Shown in pieces: positions 1 through 7,243 of a DNA stretch of 23,463 nt (positions are counted from its first letter, which is position 1; the number at the start of each line of letters is the position of its first letter). Origin of the DNA: Clostridia bacterium (lineage in GTDB: Bacteria; Bacillota; Clostridia; TANB77; UBA1234). Under the pieces are notes generated by a model. That model searched no databases. It was not told where the DNA came from and worked only from the letters and a program-made list of their open reading frames with translations. The stretch lies in the NCBI GenBank assembly GCA_900765095.1, contig CAAFRB010000014.1:1-23463 (forward strand), in the 5' to 3' direction. A program made the translations under genes and the position numbers.

Positions 1-56
1 TCATTCTTTCGTCCCTCGAGAGTTTTCGACCGAAAGGAAGAAAATCTCTCGCATAA
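1..56 (+). repeat. 56-bp dispersed repeat, left copy (cut by window edge)
   Basis: This stretch matches 23360-23415 at 55 of 56 positions in the same orientation; the single difference is C31 against T23390. It can fold into a hairpin in which CGAGAG+TTTTC (17-27) pairs with GAAAA+CTCTCG (40-51), with one bulged T (45). The one substitution lies in the loop. The first ten bases correspond to the right arm of a second hairpin that is complete in the other copy, so the left copy starts before the window. It is non-coding and of unknown function. Confidence 0.9.
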
Positions 57-61
57 ATTAA

Positions 62-141
62 AGTTTTTTTGTGTAATAGGAAAGAAAATCAATACATAAA
101 AGGTTACAAGTCTGTTACTTTCCTATTACATAAAAAAAACT
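62..141. repeat. MITE-like palindromic element, left copy
   Basis: TGTAATAGGAAAG (72-84) and CTTTCCTATTACA (118-130) are perfect 13-bp inverted repeats. The arms extend outward through an A/T run to roughly 23 bp with one mismatch and one indel. The reverse complement of 22614-22692 aligns with it along its whole length, so the two are copies of one short element in opposite orientation. It carries no ORF. It sits just past the pilin terminator and shares its A/T run. It could be a small non-autonomous transposable element or a repeated bidirectional terminator. Confidence 0.75.
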
Positions 142-163
142 GGTAAGATTTCTCTTACCAGTT
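131..163 (-). terminator. intrinsic terminator of the pilin gene
   Basis: On the minus strand ACTGGTAAGA, a 4-nt loop and TCTTACCAGT form a perfect 10-bp stem (139-148 with 153-162), followed directly by seven T. It lies just past the stop codon of the pilin gene at 174, so it ends that transcript and the pilus locus. Confidence 0.93.
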
Positions 164-173
164 AAATATACTA

Positions 174-761
174 TTAATCTCCTGAAACATTTTTAAGTGT
201 GTTGATATCACATACTAATGTTGTTGAATTTTCACCAATTGTAATTTCTTGGTTCGCAGATGGATTTGTGGCAAATGATGCAGTATCATTTACATAGTAT
301 TTGTTTTCATATTTGTATGGAGGCCATACGAATATATCACCTTCGTCTGTTACAGCATATGTAACTTCTACACCAGTTTTATCTTGTGTGTTAACTTTGA
401 TTACTGGTAATGCAATACCAACTGATTCTTTAGCCTTAGCTTTGTTAATTATTGTGTATGCAGGTACTTGACCGTCTGGTAATATATCATCACCTGATGC
501 TGTTTTAGCTAAACCTTTAGCTACTACGTTGCTAGCTTGTTTATCTGTGATTTCGTTACCTGCTGCAGCTTGTTCACCTTTGAAAGTTGTTGCAGCTACT
601 TTGAATGCATCTCTAACTTCACCAATGTTTGTTACAAACTTAGAATAGTTTGCTTTCTCGATTGTTGATGTTGAAGAGTTGAATGCGATTGCTGCTAAGA
701 TAATTACAACGATAATTGTAATTACAAGTGCTATTAATGAAACACCTTTTTGATTTTTCAT
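174..761 (-). CDS. type IV pilin-like protein, probable major pilin
   Basis: This 195-residue protein begins with a short basic leader (MKNQKG) followed by a class III prepilin cleavage site, G6|V7, and a continuous hydrophobic helix (residues 7-27). The rest is a soluble domain, probably the C-terminal beta head. It would be cleaved and N-methylated by the prepilin peptidase at 5325-6119 and assembled by PilB and PilC, encoded just upstream. Position +5 of the mature protein is Ala, not the usual Glu. It is the last gene of the locus, with its own promoter (942-970), a long leader, a strong AGGAGG site (771-776) and a strong terminator. That arrangement suggests high independent expression and is why I infer it is the major subunit. 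It ends in NVSGD, like the protein at 6201-6602. Confidence 0.85.
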   Translation of the reverse strand: MKNQKGVSLIALVITIIVVIILAAIAFNSSTSTIEKANYSKFVTNIGEVRDAFKVAATTFKGEQAAAGNEITDKQASNVVAKGLAKTASGDDILPDGQVPAYTIINKAKAKESVGIALPVIKVNTQDKTGVEVTYAVTDEGDIFVWPPYKYENKYYVNDTASFATNPSANQEITIGENSTTLVCDINTLKNVSGD

Positions 762-770
762 AATAAATTT

Positions 771-935
771 CCTCCTTTTATTTTTGCTTTTCTAGAGTTT
801 GCTTTTAAATTTACTCTAGACCTTTTTGTTAGTCTTAAAAGTTTAAAATTACTCTAGACTAGCAAAAAAATGATTTACGTCTTTTTGCCAATATTCGCAC
901 TATATTGACGTCAAAACTCATTAAATCCATTTACA
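771..935 (-). promoter_or_regulatory. structured 5' leader of the pilin mRNA
   Basis: Between the predicted start of transcription (about 935) and the pilin start codon lie about 170 untranslated bases. On the minus strand TCTAGAGT occurs twice (858-851 and 820-813), and its complement ACTCTAGA occurs once (798-791), shortly before the AGGAGG site at 776-771. The last segment can pair with either of the first two, giving two alternative hairpins. A separate CAATAT/ATATTG hairpin lies further upstream. I do not recognise a known riboswitch class. Confidence 0.5.
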
Positions 936-941
936 AGTTTG

Positions 942-970
942 ATTATAAACAAACATTTTGTAGAATGCAA
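942..970 (-). promoter_or_regulatory. putative sigma-A promoter of the pilin gene
   Basis: On the minus strand TTGCAT (970-965) is followed after exactly 17 bases by a perfect TATAAT (947-942). It lies in the gap between pilC and the pilin gene. The -35 box is weak but the -10 box and the spacing are ideal. Confidence 0.6.
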
Positions 971-1022
971 TACCTTTATTGATTAAATTAATATTACAGG
1001 GTTATTACATTTTTGTAACAAT

Positions 1023-2387
1023 TTACATATAAGCATCAAACAAGAATGAACCCATGTATACTTCCATGATTGGTTTTAATACCAAGATTACGAATCCAAT
1101 CAAAACTATACCCATTATAGACATACTTATTTGAGGCAATACTTTAATTGTTCTATCAATTGTTATGTTTATTTCATCTTCCATGTATTCTACTACTTTA
1201 TCTATCATGTCTGATATATCTGTTTCCATACCTATTCTAAGCATTTCTAACGCCATTCTAGGCATGTTTGGTAGTCTATCAAATGGTTCAACCCATGAGT
1301 CACCTTGTTGCAAATTTTCTTGTGCAGCCTCTATGATTGATAATACCACGTAGTTATTTACAGTTCCTTTGCTGACATCAAGTGCATCTTGCAATTTTGC
1401 ATTGTTTGCAAGGTTTAACTGCATTGCTTCAAAAAACTTTTGTAGTTGAAGTCTTAACATAAGTGGACCAAAAATAGGAATTTTTAGTTTAAACATGTCC
1501 CATTGGTATTTTCCATGGATTGTTGATTTCCACAATACAAATATTGTTATTAGTCCTGCTAAAGCGGCAACCACAATGTACCAGTACGTTCCTACCATTT
1601 TTATAAAGTTTGATGCTGCCATTGTTGCTGCTGGTATCTGGTTTGTAAGTCCCATGCTCGCATACAAGTTTTCTAGTATTGGCACACCAACTACTATACC
1701 AACAACAGTACCTACTAACATAAGTACAGCTTGCAATAATGGTCCTATCAGTGCTTTTTTCAAAGCTTTTGTTCTCTTATCACTTGTTTCCAAGTAGTTC
1801 ATAGCCTGGAATAGTGCATTTGTAAGTGAGCCTGATAACTCACCTACTTTGATTGTTTCTATGTATATATCTGGGAATATTGTATTATAATACTCTAGTG
1901 TTGAGTATATATATTCACCGGATTCAACACCATTTAGTATATCTTCTATTATACTTCTCATCGCAGGATTATCTGTGTTTTCTAATAGTGTTGTTAATGC
2001 CCTTATGTTGGTAAAGTTAGCTCTTTTTAGTAAATACAAACTTTGTGTGAATGCGAATACATCTTTCTTTGTAGCTCTACTTAAAAATGACAAGTCAATA
2101 TTTATTTCAATTTCTTTATTAAGACCTGTCTTTTCTTTTTTTCTTTGTTGTTCAATAAGTTTCTCTTTAGCGTATTTTCCAACTACAGATGCGCTGGCAT
2201 TGGAATTTGTATTTTTCTTTGCCCTCTTTGGAGTTAAAGCACTTAGCACACGTGTTTCTTCAACATTTACTGGTTGCAAGCCATTAACTTTTAGTCTTTC
2301 AATAACTTTTTCACGTGATTCGTCATCTATTGTGCCATTAACGACTCTACCAGTACTTAGAACAGCTCTATACTTAAACTTAGCCAT
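1023..2387 (-). CDS. pilC: type IV pilus inner-membrane platform protein PilC
   Basis: This 454-residue protein has the layout of the PilC/GspF family. It starts with a short cytoplasmic N-terminal segment (FKYRAV...G.V..G), followed by two helical T2SSF cytoplasmic domains. Hydrophobic segments lie near residues 215-240 and 265-285, and a final one near 420-440 is followed by a short tail. PilC is the membrane base on which the ATPase PilB drives pilin insertion into the growing fibre. The gene follows pilB after 22 bases, and an AAGGAATG-type site precedes its ATG, so the two are co-transcribed. The length is slightly above the usual 400-odd residues, because of a charged Lys-rich linker near residues 50-95. 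Function is assigned by family and context. Confidence 0.93.
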   Translation of the reverse strand: MAKFKYRAVLSTGRVVNGTIDDESREKVIERLKVNGLQPVNVEETRVLSALTPKRAKKNTNSNASASVVGKYAKEKLIEQQRKKEKTGLNKEIEINIDLSFLSRATKKDVFAFTQSLYLLKRANFTNIRALTTLLENTDNPAMRSIIEDILNGVESGEYIYSTLEYYNTIFPDIYIETIKVGELSGSLTNALFQAMNYLETSDKRTKALKKALIGPLLQAVLMLVGTVVGIVVGVPILENLYASMGLTNQIPAATMAASNFIKMVGTYWYIVVAALAGLITIFVLWKSTIHGKYQWDMFKLKIPIFGPLMLRLQLQKFFEAMQLNLANNAKLQDALDVSKGTVNNYVVLSIIEAAQENLQQGDSWVEPFDRLPNMPRMALEMLRIGMETDISDMIDKVVEYMEDEINITIDRTIKVLPQISMSIMGIVLIGFVILVLKPIMEVYMGSFLFDAYM

Positions 2388-2409
2388 CTCTTCATTCCTT
2401 TCTCTAGCA

Positions 2410-4059
2410 CTAGTATGCTAGTTTCTTCTTTACCTCATCTATTGTCGTGTAGCCATCTAATACTTTGTTAAAAGCGTCTACTACTAATGGTCTGTATCCT
2501 TCTTCAAAGGCTAGCTTTCTAATATCCGTGATAGTTCCATCAGAAATTATTAAGTCTTTTATATCTTCATTTACTATTAATATTTCGTTTGCTGCAATTC
2601 TTCCATAAAATCCTGTGTGATTGCAATGTTCACACCCAACAGATTGATACGTGTGTTTGCCATCTAAATTAAATTCACAATTATATCTCTTACCTATTTT
2701 TTCAAATTCTTGTTTTTCTTCATCGGTAAATGGACGTTCCTTTGCACATTGCTTACAAATTCTTCTTACAAGTCTTTGTGCTATTGATGTTGCAAGTACG
2801 CTTCCTATATCGTAACTTGATATACCAAGTTTTCTAAGTCTTGTTATTACCTCTATGCTATCAACTGTGTGAATTGTTGATAGCACAAAGTGTCCTGTTT
2901 GTCCAGCTTGTATTGCTATTTCGGCCGTTTCTTTATCTCTTATTTCTCCTAGTAGTATGATATCAGGGTCTTGTCTTAAGATTGTTCTTAATGAATCCGC
3001 GAATGTAACTCTCTTATTTACCTCTACTTGGTTTAGTCCAGGTATTCTTATTTCCACTGGGTCTTCAACGGTTGTTATATTAATCTCTGGCCTGTTTAAA
3101 AGTGACAACGCACTATATAGTGTTGTTGTTTTACCTTCACCAGTAGGAGCAGCAATAACTGCAATACAGTTTCTTTTGTTAAAACATTTTTTCATTATTG
3201 TGTCATTGTCTGGATAACCTAGTTCTTGTAATCCAGAAATAGACGCTTCTTTTTTCATAAGTCTTAGAACGAATTTTTCACCATGTATGTTCATCTGTGA
3301 AGATACACGGATGTTATAATCAGGATATGATACAATTCTACCATCTTGTGAAAGTTGTATTTCTTGGTGCATGTTAGATATTGATTTCAATCTACCTATA
3401 ACCTGTGCTTGTTTTGATTTTTCTATGGTAGCAATAACTATCAATTCACCGTCTATTCTGAATCTAACTCTCACTTTGTCTTCCATTGGTTCAAAGTGAA
3501 TATCACTCGCTCTTTTTACCATTGCAGATCTAATGATATTGTCTACAAGTTGTGATATATCTTTTCCATAAGAATCAAAATTTTTTTCCTCTTCTGATTT
3601 CTTTTCTATTTTTTTAATAATCTCATCTATGTATGTTTCGAAAGTAACAAACACTTCCATCGATAAGCCTTTGCTTAGAAGTATCAAACGAATCATTTTT
3701 TGCAAATCTTTATCTGAAGGATCTGCAAATGCTACTTTAATTCTACTTTCATTTATTTCAAATGGAAGTATTTTGTGTTGCTTTACAATATCCATTGATA
3801 TGTATTTTGTAAAATCAAAATTGTACATTTCAGGATCTATTTTTACAGCTTTTATATTTAAGCTTTCTGCAATTGTATTTAATAATTCTTGTTCATCACA
3901 TACACCTAAACGATAAAAAGCTTCACCTAATTTAATCCCTCTATGTTCACGTTGATATACTATTGCTTTATCTATATCTGATTCTTTTATCAAACCTTTT
4001 CTAATTAGCATAACACCCAATGGTGCTTTCTTATTCATATTATTTTCGAAGATTGCCAT
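2410..4059 (-). CDS. pilB: type IV pilus assembly ATPase PilB
   Basis: This 549-residue hexameric secretion ATPase powers pilus extension at the cytoplasmic face. Residues about 12-75 look like an MshEN/T2SSE_N domain with two LG...G-type half-motifs (PLGVML at 13-18, KLGEAF at 43-48). In related ATPases this domain binds cyclic di-GMP. The usual basic residue before the first LG is Pro here, so binding is uncertain. The motor domain has Walker A APTGEGKTT (304-312), Walker B DIILLGEIRD (366-375) and the STIHT histidine box (394-398). Four cysteines (435, 438, 476, 479) form the zinc-binding C-domain typical of PilB/GspE rather than PilT. The start follows an AGAGGAGG-like site. A candidate promoter lies at 4100-4127. 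Confidence 0.96.
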   Translation of the reverse strand: MAIFENNMNKKAPLGVMLIRKGLIKESDIDKAIVYQREHRGIKLGEAFYRLGVCDEQELLNTIAESLNIKAVKIDPEMYNFDFTKYISMDIVKQHKILPFEINESRIKVAFADPSDKDLQKMIRLILLSKGLSMEVFVTFETYIDEIIKKIEKKSEEEKNFDSYGKDISQLVDNIIRSAMVKRASDIHFEPMEDKVRVRFRIDGELIVIATIEKSKQAQVIGRLKSISNMHQEIQLSQDGRIVSYPDYNIRVSSQMNIHGEKFVLRLMKKEASISGLQELGYPDNDTIMKKCFNKRNCIAVIAAPTGEGKTTTLYSALSLLNRPEINITTVEDPVEIRIPGLNQVEVNKRVTFADSLRTILRQDPDIILLGEIRDKETAEIAIQAGQTGHFVLSTIHTVDSIEVITRLRKLGISSYDIGSVLATSIAQRLVRRICKQCAKERPFTDEEKQEFEKIGKRYNCEFNLDGKHTYQSVGCEHCNHTGFYGRIAANEILIVNEDIKDLIISDGTITDIRKLAFEEGYRPLVVDAFNKVLDGYTTIDEVKKKLAY

Positions 4060-4099
4060 TTATAATCCTCCTCTTTTGTATTAATAAACTCTTAATAAT

Positions 4100-4127
4100 A
4101 TTCTATAATATTTAAATTATAAGTCAA
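4100..4127 (-). promoter_or_regulatory. putative internal promoter upstream of pilB
   Basis: On the minus strand TTGACT (4127-4122) is followed after 16 bases by TAGAAT (4105-4100). Each differs from consensus at one position. It falls in a 101-bp gap, the largest between the minor pilin genes and pilB, and could add transcription of pilB and pilC. Confidence 0.5.
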
Positions 4128-4160
4128 CAAAAAATGGCTAGTTTCAAACATTTACCAGTT

Positions 4161-4352
4161 TTATTTCAGACTATCTGCAATATTATAAGCAGCATCTAAG
4201 TCGCCAGAATATGTCTTTTGCAATTGTTCAATTTGCGATTCTTGCACTAAATATGCACTAACGCTTCTTCCATATAATATTACACCATATAGTGACAACA
4301 CTAACATAGCCATAAGTGCTACCATTGTTATAGAGCCTCTCTTTTCCCACAT
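4161..4352 (-). CDS. small GspK/PilX-like minor prepilin
   Basis: The protein has 63 residues. MWEKRG is followed by S7 and a hydrophobic helix of about 20 residues, which is the class III prepilin layout. Position +5 is Val, not Glu. Lack of Glu5 with a K-R-G-S junction is typical of GspK/PilX-type initiating subunits, but those are far longer, so this one is nearly all helix with a short polar tail. I chose the ATG at 4352, eight bases after GGAG, over an in-frame GTG nine bases upstream that overlaps that site. It sits 12 bases after the preceding minor pilin gene. The family call is an inference from the N-terminus and position; it could be another small membrane protein. Confidence 0.6.
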   Translation of the reverse strand: MWEKRGSITMVALMAMLVLSLYGVILYGRSVSAYLVQESQIEQLQKTYSGDLDAAYNIADSLK

Positions 4353-4364
4353 ATATATCACTCC

Positions 4365-4832
4365 TTAGTATCCTCTTCCAACCTTTATACTATAATCTGA
4401 ACCATATACATTATCATCTTTAGTATAATATAACTTCATCGTAATTACTTCTTGTCCAAGAGAATTATCAAAGCCAAATTCGATGTTAGACAATTCATCT
4501 GTTACTAAAACATTATTTCTATATAGTTCATATATGTCATAAGTTTGCTCTTCCTCTTTTTCGTTTGCCCTGTATTTTACGAGATATTCTGTTCCATTAT
4601 CTAATCTTAAATATTTATTTGAAAATTCCAAAACTCTATTCGCAGATTTTAAATCAGCTATTACAAACGCTTGCACTTTTAATACTTCGCTACCTTTTTC
4701 ACTTTTTACTGTTAGGTCAGCTATTCTGGACATAAAATTTATATTTAAAAATGAGAGTGTAGCCAAAATAACTACTGAAACAATTATATACACACTAAGC
4801 GAAAGTATAGTTACACCATTTTGCTTTTTCAT
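4365..4832 (-). CDS. type IV minor prepilin
   Basis: This 155-residue protein begins MKKQNG|V, a prepilin peptidase site, followed by a hydrophobic helix (residues about 7-28) and a soluble domain with mixed strands. Position +5 is Ser instead of Glu. Its start codon directly follows the stop codon of the gene before it (TAGATG), and its GGAGGAG binding site lies inside that gene, so translation is likely coupled. Together with its neighbours at 4161 and 4833 it forms a minor pilin group that probably primes pilus assembly, by analogy with PilVWX/GspHIJK. The precise equivalent cannot be assigned. Confidence 0.75.
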   Translation of the reverse strand: MKKQNGVTILSLSVYIIVSVVILATLSFLNINFMSRIADLTVKSEKGSEVLKVQAFVIADLKSANRVLEFSNKYLRLDNGTEYLVKYRANEKEEEQTYDIYELYRNNVLVTDELSNIEFGFDNSLGQEVITMKLYYTKDDNVYGSDYSIKVGRGY

Positions 4833-5291
4833 CTACACTCCTCCTTCTTCAACTTTCAAAGTTTTTAATTCGATTGTTCTCTTGCTTGAAGGGTCGCTTT
4901 TCTTTGTATAGAATTGAACTGTACCTGTTAAAATTTTCACTCTTGAATTGTCATAGCTTACACCATTTTTAGGTGGTAAATTTTCGACTGTTGTGGTAAC
5001 TGTCAAATTGTAATTTTTAATTTCAGTAACTGTTGTCTTCTTATCGCCATCATCATTAACTACTCTAGTATCTTCATCACTATCTGTTATTGTATAATCG
5101 TTAACACCCATAAGTTCGAATTCAACAGCTTTTATAAGATACGACATCGCAACATTTTTTTGCTCTATAAGTCTGTAATTAGCAGTAGTTCCGCTAAGCA
5201 TCGACATAGCACAAACCATAAATATTGAAATAAGTATTAATCCCACTCCAACTTCTACAAGTGAGTACCCTTTTTGTGATTTAAAATTCAT
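4833..5291 (-). CDS. type IV minor prepilin with Glu5
   Basis: This 152-residue protein begins MNFKSQKG|YSLVEVGVGL. The prepilin cleavage site is after G8, and Glu is at position +5 of the mature protein. It is the only one of the four prepilin-like proteins here with this residue. The N-terminus resembles PilV/GspI. A hydrophobic helix (about 9-30) precedes a soluble domain rich in Thr, Asp and Val. AAGGAG precedes the ATG. It lies 33 bases after pilD and is directly followed by the next minor pilin gene. Confidence 0.8.
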   Translation of the reverse strand: MNFKSQKGYSLVEVGVGLILISIFMVCAMSMLSGTTANYRLIEQKNVAMSYLIKAVEFELMGVNDYTITDSDEDTRVVNDDGDKKTTVTEIKNYNLTVTTTVENLPPKNGVSYDNSRVKILTGTVQFYTKKSDPSSKRTIELKTLKVEEGGV

Positions 5292-5324
5292 ATAAAAACT
5301 CCTTCTACTTCTTATAATATTATG

Positions 5325-6119
5325 CTAGCCAATGTTGTTATTTATAAGTTCTGCAACTGGAAGTAAATACTTTGAAAACATGATTACGATTACTGTACTT
5401 ATGCTTAAAAAATATGCAAAAGGTATTTGTTTATACTTCTTTGCAATTAGCGTTATACTTGCAATAATCACACCTAACACAAGTGATATCACCTGCATTC
5501 CCAATCCAAGAAATAATCCAATCATGGCTATATATTTTATATCGCCAAATCCAAAAGGAATTTTTTCTTTACTCGAAGTTTTACTTACTAATAAATCTAT
5601 TAATAGTAATATTGCTGGAATAGCAATAAATCCAATCAAGTTGTATTTCATCGAGATTCCAAAAAAAGAATTATACAATCCATATAATGATGAAATAACG
5701 ATTCCATATATCAAAGTGCCATCATGTATTTCGTATTTTTCTTTGTCTATACCACCTATTATATATAACGAACAGATAAATAAATACATAAAGAACAAGT
5801 CAATAAATTCATAAATTGTACTATTTACATTAATTCCACGAAGTAATGCAATAAGTACAAATGTTAGACCAGAAAACGTTTCTAATAAAACATATCTACT
5901 TCTTATTTTTTCCTTGCAATATCTGCACTTTCCACCTAAAAATATATAACTAAATACTGGTATTAAATCTAAGAAACTAAGTTTGTGGTTGCAAGTTGTG
6001 CAATGTGATCTTTGATGAGTTATATCTTCTTTTCTTGGCAATCTATAGACCGCAAGCGAAAAGAAACTTCCAAAAACTGTTCCTGATATAAAAATTGCCA
6101 TAAATAATATTACATTCAT
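5325..6119 (-). CDS. pilD: prepilin peptidase / N-methyltransferase PilD
   Basis: This 264-residue polytopic membrane aspartyl protease cleaves the prepilin leader after Gly and methylates the new N-terminus. The N-terminal domain carries the two zinc-binding CxxC pairs (C40/C43 and C65/C68) in the usual cytoplasmic loop. The catalytic aspartates are D125 (GGIDKEKYEIHDG, in place of the usual D-x-D) and D193 in the GFGDIK motif. About eight hydrophobic segments are visible, and the length is normal for the family. The ribosome binding site is weak (GGAAT), unlike its neighbours, and a hairpin lies just upstream (6148-6174), so it may be made at a lower level than the genes before it. Confidence 0.95.
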   Translation of the reverse strand: MNVILFMAIFISGTVFGSFFSLAVYRLPRKEDITHQRSHCTTCNHKLSFLDLIPVFSYIFLGGKCRYCKEKIRSRYVLLETFSGLTFVLIALLRGINVNSTIYEFIDLFFMYLFICSLYIIGGIDKEKYEIHDGTLIYGIVISSLYGLYNSFFGISMKYNLIGFIAIPAILLLIDLLVSKTSSKEKIPFGFGDIKYIAMIGLFLGLGMQVISLVLGVIIASITLIAKKYKQIPFAYFLSISTVIVIMFSKYLLPVAELINNNIG

Positions 6120-6147
6120 ATTTTATCAATTCCATTCTTAAAAATTA

Positions 6148-6174
6148 AAGGATATACTTTATAAGCATATCCTT
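6148..6174 (-). terminator. weak attenuator-like hairpin between the PilP-position gene and pilD
   Basis: On the minus strand AAGGATAT (6174-6167) pairs with ATATCCTT (6155-6148) across an 11-nt loop and is followed by TAATTTTT. The stem is A/T-rich and the T run is interrupted, so termination would be partial at best. Confidence 0.4.
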
Positions 6175-6200
6175 GATTTATATACGTAGCTATCCTCTGA

Positions 6201-6602
6201 CTAATCTCCAGATACGTTTTCATAATATGTGTAATCACCTATATAAGATTCTGAATTACTAGAAGAAGTTACGGTTTCACTTGGCAAATCATTTTCTCCA
6301 GCATTATTCTTAAATGGATTAACTGTTCCTGGTACATACCTGACCTCTGTTTGATATATTTCAAGTTCTGTAGGAGAAGTTGAAAACGTTTCTGTAGCAT
6401 CTTGTGCATCTTGTATATCTCCAACAACTTTATAATTGCTTCTTACTAATTGAGCGTACTGTGCAGCCTCTGGAACAGACAAATTATAAGGTATATAATC
6501 TTTAAATGCAAAGTATCCACCTACTACAACAAGAATAATAATTACTAATATTATTCCTGTTTCTTTAAGTATCAATAACGTTTTTCTTTTTTTGTTTTCC
6601 AA
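6201..6602 (-). CDS. bitopic protein in the PilP position of the pilus operon
   Basis: This 133-residue protein has a charged N-terminus, one membrane helix (about 14-32) and an extracellular domain of about 100 residues. I do not recognise the family. It follows pilO, where pilP stands in many pilus operons. It has no lipobox, but an NPF motif near residue 97 recalls the R-x-PF motif of PilP; this is suggestive only. It starts with TTG, eight bases after AGAAAGGAG, and no better start exists. Its last five residues, NVSGD, are the same as those of the major pilin, with different codons for three of the five. Confidence 0.7.
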   Translation of the reverse strand: MENKKRKTLLILKETGIILVIIILVVVGGYFAFKDYIPYNLSVPEAAQYAQLVRSNYKVVGDIQDAQDATETFSTSPTELEIYQTEVRYVPGTVNPFKNNAGENDLPSETVTSSSNSESYIGDYTYYENVSGD

Positions 6603-6643
6603 TACAAATTCTCCTTTCTATACATAAAAACTTTTTATCTGAT

Positions 6644-7243
6644 TTAAACCTCTGGTGCATCTGGCGAAGTCACTACTCTTATACCTTCTACATTAAAGTT
6701 TGCTTTTACTATTTCACTTGTGCTACCACCTTGGATTACAATACCATCAATTTCAAAATTCAAATCAAGGTCATTTTCCAAATCATATATAAAGTTTATT
6801 ACTGAAATATATTTTCCTGTTATATCAAATGTAAGAGTCTGTTCATTAGTATTCGGTGTCATTTTAAATTTTACATCATTGTCAGAAGCATAATTTCCAA
6901 CTTTAATCCATAAGTAATCTAATAAGTATCTTTCTATTTTGTTTGCTTCAGCAATTTCTTTTTCTGAAGCAGTCATAGCAAGCATATCATATTCTTGTTT
7001 TCTAGCTTCATAAGTTTTCATTGATGTTTCAACTTTATTTTCTTCCATTACTAATTCATTATCATTTTTTGTTTTAAGCGAAGTTAGTTTAGAATCTAAT
7101 TCTTTTTTATTGTTCGTAACTTCTTGATATGAAGGAACGTCTATCATGACAAATCCCAAATCAAATTCAAATCCTTGTGTTACAAATAACCACGTTGCAT
7201 ATCCAGTTAGAATAATTATTAATACTAGTAAAATCTTTTTCAT
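6644..7243 (-). CDS. pilO: PilO-like pilus alignment protein
   Basis: This 199-residue bitopic protein has a membrane helix at residues 3-20, a predicted coiled coil (about 40-80, rich in Lys and Glu) and a C-terminal domain with the alternating strands of a ferredoxin-like fold. This is the PilO/GspM layout. PilO pairs with PilN outside the membrane and links the cytoplasmic motor to the fibre. The start codon overlaps the stop codon of the pilM-pilN gene (TAATG), so the two are translationally coupled. This fits equal amounts of PilN and PilO. Sequence similarity is weak, as usual for the family, and the call rests on layout and context. Confidence 0.82.
   Translation of the reverse strand: MKKILLVLIIILTGYATWLFVTQGFEFDLGFVMIDVPSYQEVTNNKKELDSKLTSLKTKNDNELVMEENKVETSMKTYEARKQEYDMLAMTASEKEIAEANKIERYLLDYLWIKVGNYASDNDVKFKMTPNTNEQTLTFDITGKYISVINFIYDLENDLDLNFEIDGIVIQGGSTSEIVKANFNVEGIRVVTSPDAPEV

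Noticed and set aside
771..1022. Cyclic di-GMP riboswitch in the pilin leader
   Set aside because: The leader lacks the conserved GEMM-I and GEMM-II core sequences as I know them, so only a generic structured leader is claimed.
5332..5814. Plus-strand ORF of 160 residues over pilD
   Set aside because: It is antisense to a complete prepilin peptidase and rich in Ile/Tyr/Asn as expected from shadow reading.
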